From: JADGNZ01 sp963715895
GTDB taxonomy: Bacteria > Acidobacteriota > Thermoanaerobaculia > Gp7-AA8
Reading direction: 5' to 3'
Assembly (NCBI GenBank): GCA_963715895.1
Contig: OY970284.1
Location: 1,302,001-1,366,000 of the forward strand
DNA length: 64,000 nucleotides
Shown here: in pieces, positions 52,413 through 61,814 of the stretch
Position numbering within the stretch: the first letter of the stretch is position 1
Layout: every line of letters begins with the position of its first letter
The notes under the pieces: model-generated
The model's database searches: none
What the model was told of the DNA's origin: nothing
What the model saw: the letters and a program-made list of their open reading frames with translations, nothing else
Program-made: the position numbers and the translations under genes

Positions 52413-52904
52413 TCAGTGACGAGGCTTTGGACGACCGACAACCTCACTCACACTCTGCACGAGTATTCGGCCGTCGCTCTGATGGCTCTCTGAATAACCA
52501 TTTATACTATCCGTTCCAACTCTGATTCGCTTGTGGGCGCGCCAAACAAAGACCGGTTCGAAACGGCCTTGAAACGTTGCGACTATGTTCATTCCTGCGC
52601 GCCGCTTTTCTAGGAAGTCTGTAAGAGCCGTGTTTCGCAACAGAGTTAAACCGGCATCATTACCACTTGGGAACTCGATCCGTAGTCGCATGTACGCCAA
52701 GCATGGCCGTTGGCTGGAGAAATCCTCCAGCCCCCAGTTTTCCGTTGCGGTTGCACGGACTACAACAACTCTATCGGCGTACTTCTCAGGGTGTTCGTAC
52801 AATTCACACAACGTTAGAGAGATCGGAGAAACTAGTTTCTCCGCGTTTCCAGACGCTGACATAACCATAATCATCGCGCATAGGACTTGATGCAGAGTCT
52901 TCAT
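52413..52904 (-). CDS. Secreted candidate immunity protein for RHS copy 2
   Basis: A 163-residue protein from ATG 52904 (MKTLHQVLCAMIMVMSASGNAEK), a signal peptide. It starts 55 bp after the stop of the second RHS cartridge and precedes the first. The mature part begins SLTLCELYEHPEKYADRVVVVRATATENWG, an OB-fold-like pattern also seen in small secreted Acidobacteriota proteins, and has Cys in FSSQRPCLAYM. An upstream Met (52955) would bury the signal, so it is not used. Periplasmic location would fit protection against an incoming or self toxin; the role is inferred from position. Confidence 0.58.
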   Translation of the reverse strand: MKTLHQVLCAMIMVMSASGNAEKLVSPISLTLCELYEHPEKYADRVVVVRATATENWGLEDFSSQRPCLAYMRLRIEFPSGNDAGLTLLRNTALTDFLEKRRAGMNIVATFQGRFEPVFVWRAHKRIRVGTDSINGYSESHQSDGRILVQSVSEVVGRPKPRH

Positions 52905-52958
52905 CCGCACACTCGTTCCCGAATCCAGCCCGCCGACGAGGATAGCGCCGACCAACTA

Positions 52959-54881
52959 CTAGCGCGCTGCATTCTCATCGACCGCCGCCTGACGTTTCCG
53001 ATCGAGCGCTTCTGCACTTAGAGCCAACCAACTTTCGCTCCAGAGGTTGTACACCCGGTCGGTGTTGTGCAGGCCCTGGTATGTAATCGATTCGTTTGTG
53101 TACGCGGCTTTTTCGCCATGCATTCCAAGAAGCCCGAACAACCCACGGCCGCTGCCCGCATGAGAAACTTCATGCGCGGTAAGGCCCGCGTCCGCGGCAG
53201 CAGCTTCTGACGCGTTCAGATTAAAGGCGGTCTTCGTCTTATCAGCTGCATCATAATTGATGGTGATGCGATTGCCAATTGTCAAGCCGAGATTTGGTCC
53301 GGCCGCGCTCGTTCCGGCGTAGCCAAAATCGATCTTGATATTACCGGTGCCTTCATCGCCGAGCTTCTTGATTTCGCCTTCCAGGCGCGTGCGTTCCTTG
53401 GAACCTTCTTTGAGCTCTGAAGCCGATTTTTTCAGATTCTCAATCGAGGCTCGGAAGCGTTCGCGCCTAGCTTCACACTGCTCTTCGGTGCCGGAGCAGG
53501 AGCCCCACATAAACAAACCCAACGGATCCGTATAACGCGAAGGATTGTTTTGAACGTACGCGTACCGGTTCCACATCTGAGGTGCCTGGATCGCGTGTTT
53601 GACGTCGATCAATGGATCGACGGACAGGAAACGTCCAAAGACCGTCGTATACGAACGCGCGTGCATGTAATCGATGAAGTTAACGGTGTCGGAGCCGGTC
53701 CCCTCGACGAAGTCGCGCTCGTGGCCGGTGAAACGATGGGTCTCGGTCCGGTCGTAACCGAGTTGGGCTTCCTGAGTGATCGATGTGAGCTCGCGGCCGA
53801 ACGGAGCGAATTCGTTCGCGGTGACTTTTTGCCCTGTGGCGTTCGTGGTCAGCCGCGGACTGCCGAGGTGGTCGAGGTGAAAGTGGAGACGGCCACCTTC
53901 GGCCGTTTCGCGTTGCGCGCCGGCCAGGAGGCGGCCGCGGTAGACGGAGTCCTCCACCCACAGGTAGTACGACCAGTAGTTCCCGTTGCCGATTGGACCG
54001 CTCTCGTATTCGCGTAGAACCTCGTTGCCGTTCCCGCGCAGCGTCCACTTGCAGGGACCGATAGAGCCGTCTCCGCAGAAGATGATCCGTTCATCGGCCG
54101 CGTTGTAGATGGCCATCTTTTGAACGCCGCTCCAATTGTCGACTTCTTTGAGATTGTTGAAGGGGTCGTATTGGTACATCAGACCGCCGCCCTGGGTCAT
54201 GTTCCCAACGCCGTCATAGGTCACGATCGTTCCGGGCAGGGTGACCCGGTTGGTGTTCCTGTCAGCGATCACCGTTTCGTTGATCGTCGGCGTTACCTCC
54301 GAGAGGCGATTGCCGAACGAGTCGTACGTGTAGCGCGCGTAGTTCGTGTACGTTCCTGGCGCCGCCATGGGCGCCTCCAGTCCCGCCCCGACGAGGCGAT
54401 CGACTTCGTCGTAGACGAAGCGGCGGGTTTGCCCGTCGCTGTCCGCGCCGATCCGGTCGATGTTGCTGCTGCCGTCGTAGTGGTAATCGCCTGTGCTCCA
54501 CTGCAGCGTGCCGCCACCAGTCAGCGTCCTGGCCACCAGGCTCGCCGACGCGGTTTTCTCCCGCAATGACGCAGTGCTCGCCGTCACAGGACCGGTGATG
54601 AGGTGCTGCACGTATTTCACACGGCCGTGCTTCCGCATGGCCTCGAGCGCGGCGGGTGGCAGTTCGACGACGACGCGGTTCGACCAGCGCCCGAGAAGTC
54701 TCGGGCCGCCAGTGTCGAACTCCGGCTCCGCCCCTTTCTCCCGATTCAGCACGACGACGTACACCGCGTGGGGATCGCCGGGGGTGACCGACGGCTTCTG
54801 GTTGTTTTGAGCATGAATGGGAACAGACGCCAGCGCCACGACGAGAAGAACCAGGGTGAGTAATGGCCGGCGTGACTTCAC
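52959..54881 (-). CDS. RHS-repeat cartridge protein with HEXXH toxin domain (copy 2)
   Basis: A 640-residue exported protein starting at GTG 54881, overlapping the shell stop (GTGA). A signal peptide (LTLVLLVVALASVPIHAQ) leads into the same conserved region, YD repeats and RHS core as copy 1, ending RFLSVDP and WNRYAYVQNNPSRYTDPLG. The unique C-terminus has a charged coiled coil (RFRASIENLKKSASELKEGS) and then LTAHEVSHAG with His570-Glu-x-x-His, plus HGEKAAYTNES as likely third zinc ligand. That is a metallopeptidase-type toxin domain. Core nucleotides are nearly identical to copy 1. Confidence 0.88.
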   Translation of the reverse strand: MKSRRPLLTLVLLVVALASVPIHAQNNQKPSVTPGDPHAVYVVVLNREKGAEPEFDTGGPRLLGRWSNRVVVELPPAALEAMRKHGRVKYVQHLITGPVTASTASLREKTASASLVARTLTGGGTLQWSTGDYHYDGSSNIDRIGADSDGQTRRFVYDEVDRLVGAGLEAPMAAPGTYTNYARYTYDSFGNRLSEVTPTINETVIADRNTNRVTLPGTIVTYDGVGNMTQGGGLMYQYDPFNNLKEVDNWSGVQKMAIYNAADERIIFCGDGSIGPCKWTLRGNGNEVLREYESGPIGNGNYWSYYLWVEDSVYRGRLLAGAQRETAEGGRLHFHLDHLGSPRLTTNATGQKVTANEFAPFGRELTSITQEAQLGYDRTETHRFTGHERDFVEGTGSDTVNFIDYMHARSYTTVFGRFLSVDPLIDVKHAIQAPQMWNRYAYVQNNPSRYTDPLGLFMWGSCSGTEEQCEARRERFRASIENLKKSASELKEGSKERTRLEGEIKKLGDEGTGNIKIDFGYAGTSAAGPNLGLTIGNRITINYDAADKTKTAFNLNASEAAAADAGLTAHEVSHAGSGRGLFGLLGMHGEKAAYTNESITYQGLHNTDRVYNLWSESWLALSAEALDRKRQAAVDENAAR

Positions 54882-57800
54882 TGCAGACCTCCCTGCAGCT
54901 CCCGCACATGAATGCCTCGGATGAGCGTTCCCGGAGTCAACTGCGGATCCGTAAATGCGAGACCGGGGATGCTGACGCCGCTATTCTGCGCGGCCTGGGC
55001 GCGGGCAGCGGCCACGGCGTTGCGGAGCGAGACAACCTGCTGCGCCGAAATCACGACGTTCGGTGCCGAAGCGGGAACGCCCTGCGGCAGGATGTTCGCC
55101 CAGGAGACATGTGCCGCCCCCGAGATGTCGTACACGGCGTTGATGCCGTCGAGGATCTGCTGAAAGTGCGATGCATAAATGATTTGACCGGTCACGATCG
55201 CGGAGAAGGTCCTGGTCGACGCGAAGTCTGCCACGCTGCACGGTGTCGGGGCCCCGGCAGTGTCGAGCGCTTGAACGCAGTAGAGGAATTCGAGATTGTT
55301 CGGCACGGTGTCGATCGTCGTGACGACCGAAGGAGCCACAGTCAGCACCGCTCGAAGAGCGAAGCCTGATTCACGGCGCATGATCCGATACTGCACCGCA
55401 TTCGCCGCCGCCGGCCATTGCACCAGGACGTGCGTCGCGTCGTAGTACGTGGCGGTCACCGACGCGGGCGCTGACACCGGCGTGACGGTGAGCGTCGAGC
55501 CGCTGGCCGTGCCGCACGAATTCGTCACCTGTACCCAGTAGTGACTCGTGGAGGTCACCGCGGCCGTCGTGTAGGAGGGCGAGTCGGTACCGACCGGATT
55601 CGAGGTATCGGGAGTGAAGCCGGCGTACCAGTGGTAGTGCAGCGACGTGCCGGTGGCATTCGCAATCAGCGTCGTCGCGTTTCCATAGACGACGACGGTG
55701 TTTGATGTCTGCGGTGAGAGCGACGGCGCGACGCATACCGTGACCGTGGCCGTGCGGCTCTGCGTCGATCCGCATGACGCCGAGACCACGACGTAGTAAA
55801 GCGTCGTCTGCGTCAGCACCGGAGTCGTGTAGGACGTCGAAGTGGCGCCGGCGATCGGCTGCCCGATCGTGGCGTTGTACCACTGATACGTCAGCGAGCT
55901 GCCGGGGACGTGGACCGTGAGTGTCGCCGTTCCATTGGCGGAGACAGGCGTGTCGGCCGGCTGGACGTCGATCCCGGGCGTCGTGCAGACCGTCACCAGG
56001 GCCGTCCGGCTCTGCGTCGAGCCGCACGGCGTCGTGATGATGACGTAGTAGGTAGTCGTTTGGGTCAGCGGAACGGTGGTGTACGAGCTCGACGTCGCGC
56101 CGGCGATCGGCTGCCCGGTCGCGGCGTAGTACCACTGATACGTCAGCGAGCTGCCGGTCGCGTAGACGGTCAGCGAGGCGGTCGATCCGCTGTTCACGAC
56201 TGCGTCGGCCGGTTGACCGTTGATCACCGGAACCGGAACGGCACAGTTGCCGTAGTTCGAAACAGTGATGTTCTTGACCCGGGCCATGCCGCTGTCGTCC
56301 TGCGTCTGCTGGGTCGTGACTCCGCTCGAGTGATTGAGCTGCTGCATCAGGCCCGTCGGGAAGTACGAAATCGAGTCGATAAAACCCGGAACCGAGGTGA
56401 GATAACCCTTGTCGTACCCGTACTCGAACTCCGCCAGCGAGGATCCTCCGCACCACTGCGTCAGGCAGTTTGGGTACCCTGCCTTGAGAACGTTGCCGAG
56501 GGGGTCGTACGTGAACTTCTGTTCGAAGCTCTGAATGGTCGTGTCCGAGTTCGGCAGATGGTGTTCCGAGGCGGTCGTGGTTTTCTTCGAAATACGCCCG
56601 GCGTTGTTGTAGTCGTACGCCTCGGTCAGGAGGATATCGCCGAGAACGGGCTGGTAATTGTGACGCTGCGACGAGGCGACCTTCCCCTGTACGTAACTCA
56701 GGCCGTCGGCCGTCGAGACATTAGCGGTGCCAAAAACGAACAGCTTCGAGGGACGCCACTGCGGTTGATTGGCTGGGTCCAAACTGTAATATGGATTGCG
56801 CGAATCGATCTGCGTCAGCCGCTCCGCGCCGTCGAAGGTCATATTCAGGTCGAATGCGCTGTCGCCGGCGGTACGCTTCTGCCACGCGTGGCCGCGCGCG
56901 TCGTAATTTGGATAGGTGGTCGTGCCGTTCTCGGGGTGATACTCGGATGTGAGGAACCCCCGGTTGTCGTACGTGAACGAACGCGACTGGCCCCCTTCGG
57001 GTCCCGTGATCAGCACGTTCGACAGGCGATCGCCTATGTCATACGAGTATCCAGCCGTGATCGAATCGTTTTTCTCTTTCACGGTCGTGAGGCGGCCAAG
57101 GTAGTCATAGATGTAGCGAGTGGTTTGAGGCGTCTCCTGGTTCACGCCGGTGGCCACGCCGCTCGTCCGCCGCTGCTGACTGGCGGCAAAGAACGCCGTC
57201 GTGGTTTGCTTTCCATCCGGAGCCGTAACGACGGTGTTGCGGCCGAGATCGTCGTACGTATATTCGGTATATGTCGACGGCGTGAACGACATATCGAATC
57301 CGGGGGACATCGAGACATAGGGGACGTACTCCCGGGCGATGCGGCCCATGAAGTCGTAGGTTCGGTTCACAGTGGCCCACTGGCTGCCCGGCATTGCGCT
57401 TTTCCGTTGAATGAGCCGGCCCAGGGCGTCGAAGTAGAACCGCTGTTCGGCGATCGCGGCCGTCAATGTTGACGTGCCCTCCGGACGTTGCCTGACGGCC
57501 ACGGAAGGGACCCCACTTGATGTCGTCGGGAGGGTGTACTCGTACTCCGTCCACGCGGTGCCTTGCGGACGGATTTCGGTGACCCGGCCGAGCGCGTCGT
57601 AGCCATAGGTGGTCGGAATCGTGGCCGTATCGCGGCTGGTGCTGACCGCGGACGTCGACGGGTAGACATCGACGTCATAGGAGTTGAATGTCGCGCCGTC
57701 GTATTGGGAACGGGTCATCGCTCCCGAGGCGTAGCTGTGTGTAATGCGGTACTGAGGCCCGGAGATGGAGGTGTTGCAGGTGTCGAATCCCGGCGGCAGC

Positions 57801-59878
57801 GGGGAGCTGTCACCGCCATAGTACGACTCGGCTGCGACCTCGCCGTTGCTGTTGGCTTCGAATACCGCGAGCAGGTCGTGGGTCGGGTCGGTCATCCCCC
57901 CGGCGATGGTGCGCCTCCGTTTCAGGAAGCCGGTGTTGCTGTCAAAACAGACCTCCGTCTTCGCCGATGACAGCACGGTGCCGAACGTGTCGATCTCCTT
58001 CGTCTCCTGATAGGTGAAGAGATTCAGCAGCCATGGCGATGCCGTCGACGGCTGCGTGTGCGTTCCCGGGAACGTGCCGGCGTTCGGGTTGAAATTGGTG
58101 GTGGTCTGCCGCTTTGTCGCCGCTCCGAATCCCGCCGTCTCGCTGATGCGATAATGTCCGAGACCGTCGAAATCGTCGTTCGAGATCGTGCTGATCGTAG
58201 TCGCCGGAGCGCCCGTGACGGGATCGACGTCGTCGAAGTAGACGGTTTCCGCCTTCTTCAGTCGCGGGTTATGGTCGAGCGTGGTGATGTCCATGTGGTC
58301 GACGTAGGCGTCCACCTCGTACTGGACGTACGTGGAGCGAATGGGAGTCGGCGAGCACTGCGCGTTGTACGCGTCCGTACAAAGGTACGTCTCCGTCGAC
58401 AGGAACAGTCCATCCCTCATTTTCGAAGCGTTGCGTGTGAACGGAAGGCCGTATTCCACTCGTTTGAAACCGTCGGGCGAATCGACCATCAGCCTGTTGT
58501 AGCCAGGCCAGACCGAGTAGTAGTGGACCGTCTTCGAATGGTTGTCGCCCGGGACGACAACGGTCGACAGCTCCGCTCCCGGCGCATAGGCGGTGAAATA
58601 TCCGGGACCTTCCTGTTCCGTCGTGCACTGGTAGGAGCCGCCGTCGATGCCGCCGCTCGGGGCATTCGCTCCGTAAAGCGTCCGTCCCACGACGGTTCCG
58701 TTGGCATCACGCTCCTCGCGTTTGGAAATACCCGGGCTGTATGAGTTGGTGAGCCATTCCTCATACGTCGTACAGTCATAGCTCATCGGGATCTGGTAGT
58801 ACCCGTAGTCATAGCCGTACGAGCCTTGCGTCGGCAAGGTGATCGACTCGAAGTTTCCCGTGGCGATTCCGGGATGCGCGGTCGTTCCGAAATACTGGAA
58901 GCCGTAAGACGAACCGTCCGGCAGCGTGATGGACATGAGCGCCGGTACCGTTGTCGTCGGCGGCAGGTACAGGTACTGAAAGCCCTTGTCGAAATTCTCG
59001 CGGCCGAACACCGTCTGCACCTGGTTGAACGCGTAGTGTCCGGTGCCGGCGGGAGTGCCGACATATACGTCCGTGACCGTTGACCGATTCGTGCCGTCGT
59101 AATTCATGCTCTGGAAGCAGACGTACGACGTGCGGCCTTTGGTGTCGGTGACCTTCTGAGACATCGTCGGGAACGTGCACGGCCACGGCGAATCGCCGTC
59201 CACCGGCCCGTATTGAATGTCGACGTGATTGACGAAGTTGCCGGAACCGTCTTTCACCTGGTCGTGCATCTGCATGAGCTGCTCATTCATGAACTCATAC
59301 GTCACACCGCCCGCCGTATCGACCGACGTCCCCTGCCAGCGGAGATAGGTGGCATCGCGTGTATATGCGGCGCCGTCCTGCGCATCGCCGTCGTGCAGAG
59401 AGACGTAGGTACCGTGTTGCGCGCCGTCAGGCGTCTCCAGCAGAGGTCGATCGACGTTCGCTTGAAGGTCTCTCTGTGTGATGATGCGCGCGAACTGCAC
59501 TCGCCAGCCGAAGCCTGCGTTGGCCGTGCCGTCCGGGATGGCCTCCATATCGGTCCAGACGGTCGTGCAACCCTCGAGTTGGGGTGGATCGCAAACGATG
59601 GGGATCGTAATGTTCCGCCGAACGTAGTCCCACGTCTTGCCGTTATGGATCGCTTTGAACGAGTACGACAGCGCCGGCGAAACGGTGTACGTTTCGCCGA
59701 GCGGGATCGACGCGATCACATTGCCGTTGAACTCGTTGATGCTGTCAATCGGGCCCGCGGCGAACACTTTGTTGGGGTCGAACCCGCGTGCGGCCGGCGG
59801 CGGCTGCTGCGCGAAAACCGGAAGCGCCGCCGCGGCGGCGAGGAGCAGAGCGGCCGGGAATCTCTTCATCGTCGTCAT
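54878..59878 (-). CDS. Large YD-repeat/Ig-like secreted shell protein
   Basis: A 1666-residue exported protein. It has a signal peptide (PAALLLAAAAALPVFAQ) and an N-terminal beta-rich region to about residue 750. Then come many YD repeats (YDALGRVTEI, YDFMGRIARE, YDDLGRNTVV, YDYLGRLTTV, YDNRGFLTSE) and three Ig-like repeats with Cys pairs (STASLTVYATGSSLTYQWYY type). A fibronectin-III-like domain and a C-terminal module ending HVRELQGGLQ finish it. It lacks the RHS core DPxG junction and toxin; these come in the next overlapping genes. Its ATG follows GGAGGGG. Likely forms the cocoon or display part of the system. Confidence 0.88.
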   Translation of the reverse strand: MTTMKRFPAALLLAAAAALPVFAQQPPPAARGFDPNKVFAAGPIDSINEFNGNVIASIPLGETYTVSPALSYSFKAIHNGKTWDYVRRNITIPIVCDPPQLEGCTTVWTDMEAIPDGTANAGFGWRVQFARIITQRDLQANVDRPLLETPDGAQHGTYVSLHDGDAQDGAAYTRDATYLRWQGTSVDTAGGVTYEFMNEQLMQMHDQVKDGSGNFVNHVDIQYGPVDGDSPWPCTFPTMSQKVTDTKGRTSYVCFQSMNYDGTNRSTVTDVYVGTPAGTGHYAFNQVQTVFGRENFDKGFQYLYLPPTTTVPALMSITLPDGSSYGFQYFGTTAHPGIATGNFESITLPTQGSYGYDYGYYQIPMSYDCTTYEEWLTNSYSPGISKREERDANGTVVGRTLYGANAPSGGIDGGSYQCTTEQEGPGYFTAYAPGAELSTVVVPGDNHSKTVHYYSVWPGYNRLMVDSPDGFKRVEYGLPFTRNASKMRDGLFLSTETYLCTDAYNAQCSPTPIRSTYVQYEVDAYVDHMDITTLDHNPRLKKAETVYFDDVDPVTGAPATTISTISNDDFDGLGHYRISETAGFGAATKRQTTTNFNPNAGTFPGTHTQPSTASPWLLNLFTYQETKEIDTFGTVLSSAKTEVCFDSNTGFLKRRRTIAGGMTDPTHDLLAVFEANSNGEVAAESYYGGDSSPLPPGFDTCNTSISGPQYRITHSYASGAMTRSQYDGATFNSYDVDVYPSTSAVSTSRDTATIPTTYGYDALGRVTEIRPQGTAWTEYEYTLPTTSSGVPSVAVRQRPEGTSTLTAAIAEQRFYFDALGRLIQRKSAMPGSQWATVNRTYDFMGRIAREYVPYVSMSPGFDMSFTPSTYTEYTYDDLGRNTVVTAPDGKQTTTAFFAASQQRRTSGVATGVNQETPQTTRYIYDYLGRLTTVKEKNDSITAGYSYDIGDRLSNVLITGPEGGQSRSFTYDNRGFLTSEYHPENGTTTYPNYDARGHAWQKRTAGDSAFDLNMTFDGAERLTQIDSRNPYYSLDPANQPQWRPSKLFVFGTANVSTADGLSYVQGKVASSQRHNYQPVLGDILLTEAYDYNNAGRISKKTTTASEHHLPNSDTTIQSFEQKFTYDPLGNVLKAGYPNCLTQWCGGSSLAEFEYGYDKGYLTSVPGFIDSISYFPTGLMQQLNHSSGVTTQQTQDDSGMARVKNITVSNYGNCAVPVPVINGQPADAVVNSGSTASLTVYATGSSLTYQWYYAATGQPIAGATSSSYTTVPLTQTTTYYVIITTPCGSTQSRTALVTVCTTPGIDVQPADTPVSANGTATLTVHVPGSSLTYQWYNATIGQPIAGATSTSYTTPVLTQTTLYYVVVSASCGSTQSRTATVTVCVAPSLSPQTSNTVVVYGNATTLIANATGTSLHYHWYAGFTPDTSNPVGTDSPSYTTAAVTSTSHYWVQVTNSCGTASGSTLTVTPVSAPASVTATYYDATHVLVQWPAAANAVQYRIMRRESGFALRAVLTVAPSVVTTIDTVPNNLEFLYCVQALDTAGAPTPCSVADFASTRTFSAIVTGQIIYASHFQQILDGINAVYDISGAAHVSWANILPQGVPASAPNVVISAQQVVSLRNAVAAARAQAAQNSGVSIPGLAFTDPQLTPGTLIRGIHVRELQGGLQ

Positions 59879-59887
59879 CTCCCCTCC

Positions 59888-60532
59888 TTATTGCGGCGTG
59901 CGCGAGGTGATCACCTCGAGCGTGAACGGATCGACGGCGACGACGACGTCGCCCGCCGCGAACGCCTTCGGTGCGGCGGACTTACCCTTCGTTGCCGGAC
60001 GCATACTGCCCGGCGAGACCGTCACGACGTTGTCGTCCAACCCATCCTCGTCCCGCTTGCTCCCCTGATCGGCCTCCCAGCGCCACACACCCTGCCCTGG
60101 ATGCACGAAGAGGTACTCGAGCGCCTTGTGTTGGATCGCCAGCGTATCGATCGCTGGGCCTGACTTCCGCTTCCACGCGCCCGGCGGAATGCTGGTCATG
60201 CGCAGGGTGTAGCCGGACGGCACGCCGGCGCCGACGTCGCCGTTCCGCTGATCCACCGCGATCCACACGGACCGCAGCGGAACCCCTTTCGGATACGCGA
60301 ACCTGACTACGCCGTCTCGATCATCGTCTGAGGCCGTGAGATCGACCGTCAGCAGCGACGAGTAGAAGCCGTGTCCTTCCTGCAAAACGCCAAAGAGGTA
60401 AACGTCAGATCCAGGCGAGACGCCACTGACCACGATCTCTTTCGCATTCACCTGAACACTGATTCGGCTTTGATCCGCGACGGCGGGCCAGCCAGCCAAC
60501 ATGGCTATCACCGCGAGCACAGCGACACGCAT
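59888..60532 (-). CDS. Secreted protein in the RHS operon
   Basis: A 214-residue exported protein of no known family. ATG 60532 (MRVAVLAVIAMLAGWPAVA) is chosen because AGGAG lies 7 nt upstream; an in-frame Met 15 bp earlier lacks such a site. The mature part has beta-rich stretches (SRISVQVNAKEIVVSGVSPG, VRFAYPKGVPLRSVWIAVD) and a basic stretch (KGKSAAPKAFAAGDVVVAVDPF). It ends 9 bp before the shell start, so it is cotranscribed and may assist secretion or anchoring of the shell. Confidence 0.72.
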   Translation of the reverse strand: MRVAVLAVIAMLAGWPAVADQSRISVQVNAKEIVVSGVSPGSDVYLFGVLQEGHGFYSSLLTVDLTASDDDRDGVVRFAYPKGVPLRSVWIAVDQRNGDVGAGVPSGYTLRMTSIPPGAWKRKSGPAIDTLAIQHKALEYLFVHPGQGVWRWEADQGSKRDEDGLDDNVVTVSPGSMRPATKGKSAAPKAFAAGDVVVAVDPFTLEVITSRTPQ

Positions 60533-60566
60533 ACGTACACTCCTCATCGTGATCACCGATGACTGC

Positions 60567-61814
60567 CTACTGCAGGCTGAGCAGCACGAGAATCTCCCCC
60601 TCACCGCTCGGCAGCGGCTCGAGGGCTTTGCCGATGAGCGTTCCCGGGCGGTGGATCTTCACGCCGCCGAGATCGAGGGGAATGGATTTCATGGCGAAGC
60701 CGCTCCTGTCGCTGGTGACGAGGAGGTCGCCGACTTTGACGGGCTCCTTCGTGGCATCCACCCTTACGCGGACACGCCCGGTGGTGGCAATCTGTGCTTT
60801 CGAAACGGCGGCAACGCCGAGGAGCACGCCGGGATTCGTCGAGACGACACCGGCAACCGCGGTGTCGTAGGCGCGGGCCGACGGCATGACCTCGTTGTTC
60901 CTGTCAAGGTTGAGAACGACGACCGTGCCGGGAGGCATCGCCGTTGTGGCGGGCACCCACTCGGCGACGTCCTGGTATCTCGCGATGACGTTTCCGCCGC
61001 TGATCGTGCCGGTTGCCGTGAGGTTGGTGTCGACTTGAACGGCGCCCGCGAAGTGGCCTGCGCCGGCGACATCAAGGGGGTACAGCGGCGCGGGCTGACC
61101 AATACCCACGAACCCTCCGCCTGTGAGGGTCAACGGGGTTATGTAGCTCGCAGGACCGCTGGTGACTTCAAAATTCATCGTCGAGTCAGAGGGAGTACCG
61201 CTCCAACTGTTCGTGATTCTGCTTAGCCAGGAGGTCGGCAAGTCGGAACGGCTGAAGATGAGCGAGGGCGCGCGGGTCGCGTAATTCGTTGCAAACGTCG
61301 CGGAAGTAACCTCGACCGCCCCCCCTCCGACGTGGATGCTCTGCTGGGGCGCCGCCGTGCCGACGCCGAGGTGCCCGGCGGCGTCGAGGCGCATCTTTTC
61401 GGCGTTGCCTCCGGTCGCAAACGTCACCACGCCCGCGGCATTGTCGTCCATCAGCACCAATCCGGCGGAGGAGGTCGTGTACACAGAAGAGCTGTTCGGC
61501 AGTTGCGCGCCATACGCTGTCTTGTGCGAACCGGCCTGACCAAACATGAAGGAGGTCCCCGCGTCATTCACTGCCGTGTAGCCGGTGACGGCGGTCACGC
61601 CAGTGCTCAGGTTCTGCATAAAGACCTGCGGAATGTATGAATCCGAGTTGTAGGTAATCTGGAGCAACTTGGTTGGATTCGTGGCGCCGATGCCGACGTT
61701 GCCGCAGGTTTCGGCAACGCCTGCTGGAGATGTCTGGCTAACCCACGTGCACTGCGCCGATGCCGTGGCTGCCGTCAGCAATACAACGAACAAAGCAGTA
61801 GCGATCGATTTCAC
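60567..61814 (-). CDS. Tail-fibre-like secreted protein
   Basis: A 415-residue exported protein starting at GTG 61814 (MKSIATALFVVLLTAATASAQ), with GAGGAG upstream. The body has beta-helix repeats common to phage tail fibres and collar adhesins: VGIGATNPTKLLQ, LGVGTAAPQQSIHVGGG, VGIGQPAPLYPLDVAG. The C-terminal 130 residues (YQDVAEWVPATTAMPPGTVVVLN) form a separate globular domain that also occurs behind such fibres. It is first in the seven-gene leftward run, 34 bp before the next gene. A receptor-binding or surface fibre role is inferred. Confidence 0.78.
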   Translation of the reverse strand: MKSIATALFVVLLTAATASAQCTWVSQTSPAGVAETCGNVGIGATNPTKLLQITYNSDSYIPQVFMQNLSTGVTAVTGYTAVNDAGTSFMFGQAGSHKTAYGAQLPNSSSVYTTSSAGLVLMDDNAAGVVTFATGGNAEKMRLDAAGHLGVGTAAPQQSIHVGGGAVEVTSATFATNYATRAPSLIFSRSDLPTSWLSRITNSWSGTPSDSTMNFEVTSGPASYITPLTLTGGGFVGIGQPAPLYPLDVAGAGHFAGAVQVDTNLTATGTISGGNVIARYQDVAEWVPATTAMPPGTVVVLNLDRNNEVMPSARAYDTAVAGVVSTNPGVLLGVAAVSKAQIATTGRVRVRVDATKEPVKVGDLLVTSDRSGFAMKSIPLDLGGVKIHRPGTLIGKALEPLPSGEGEILVLLSLQ

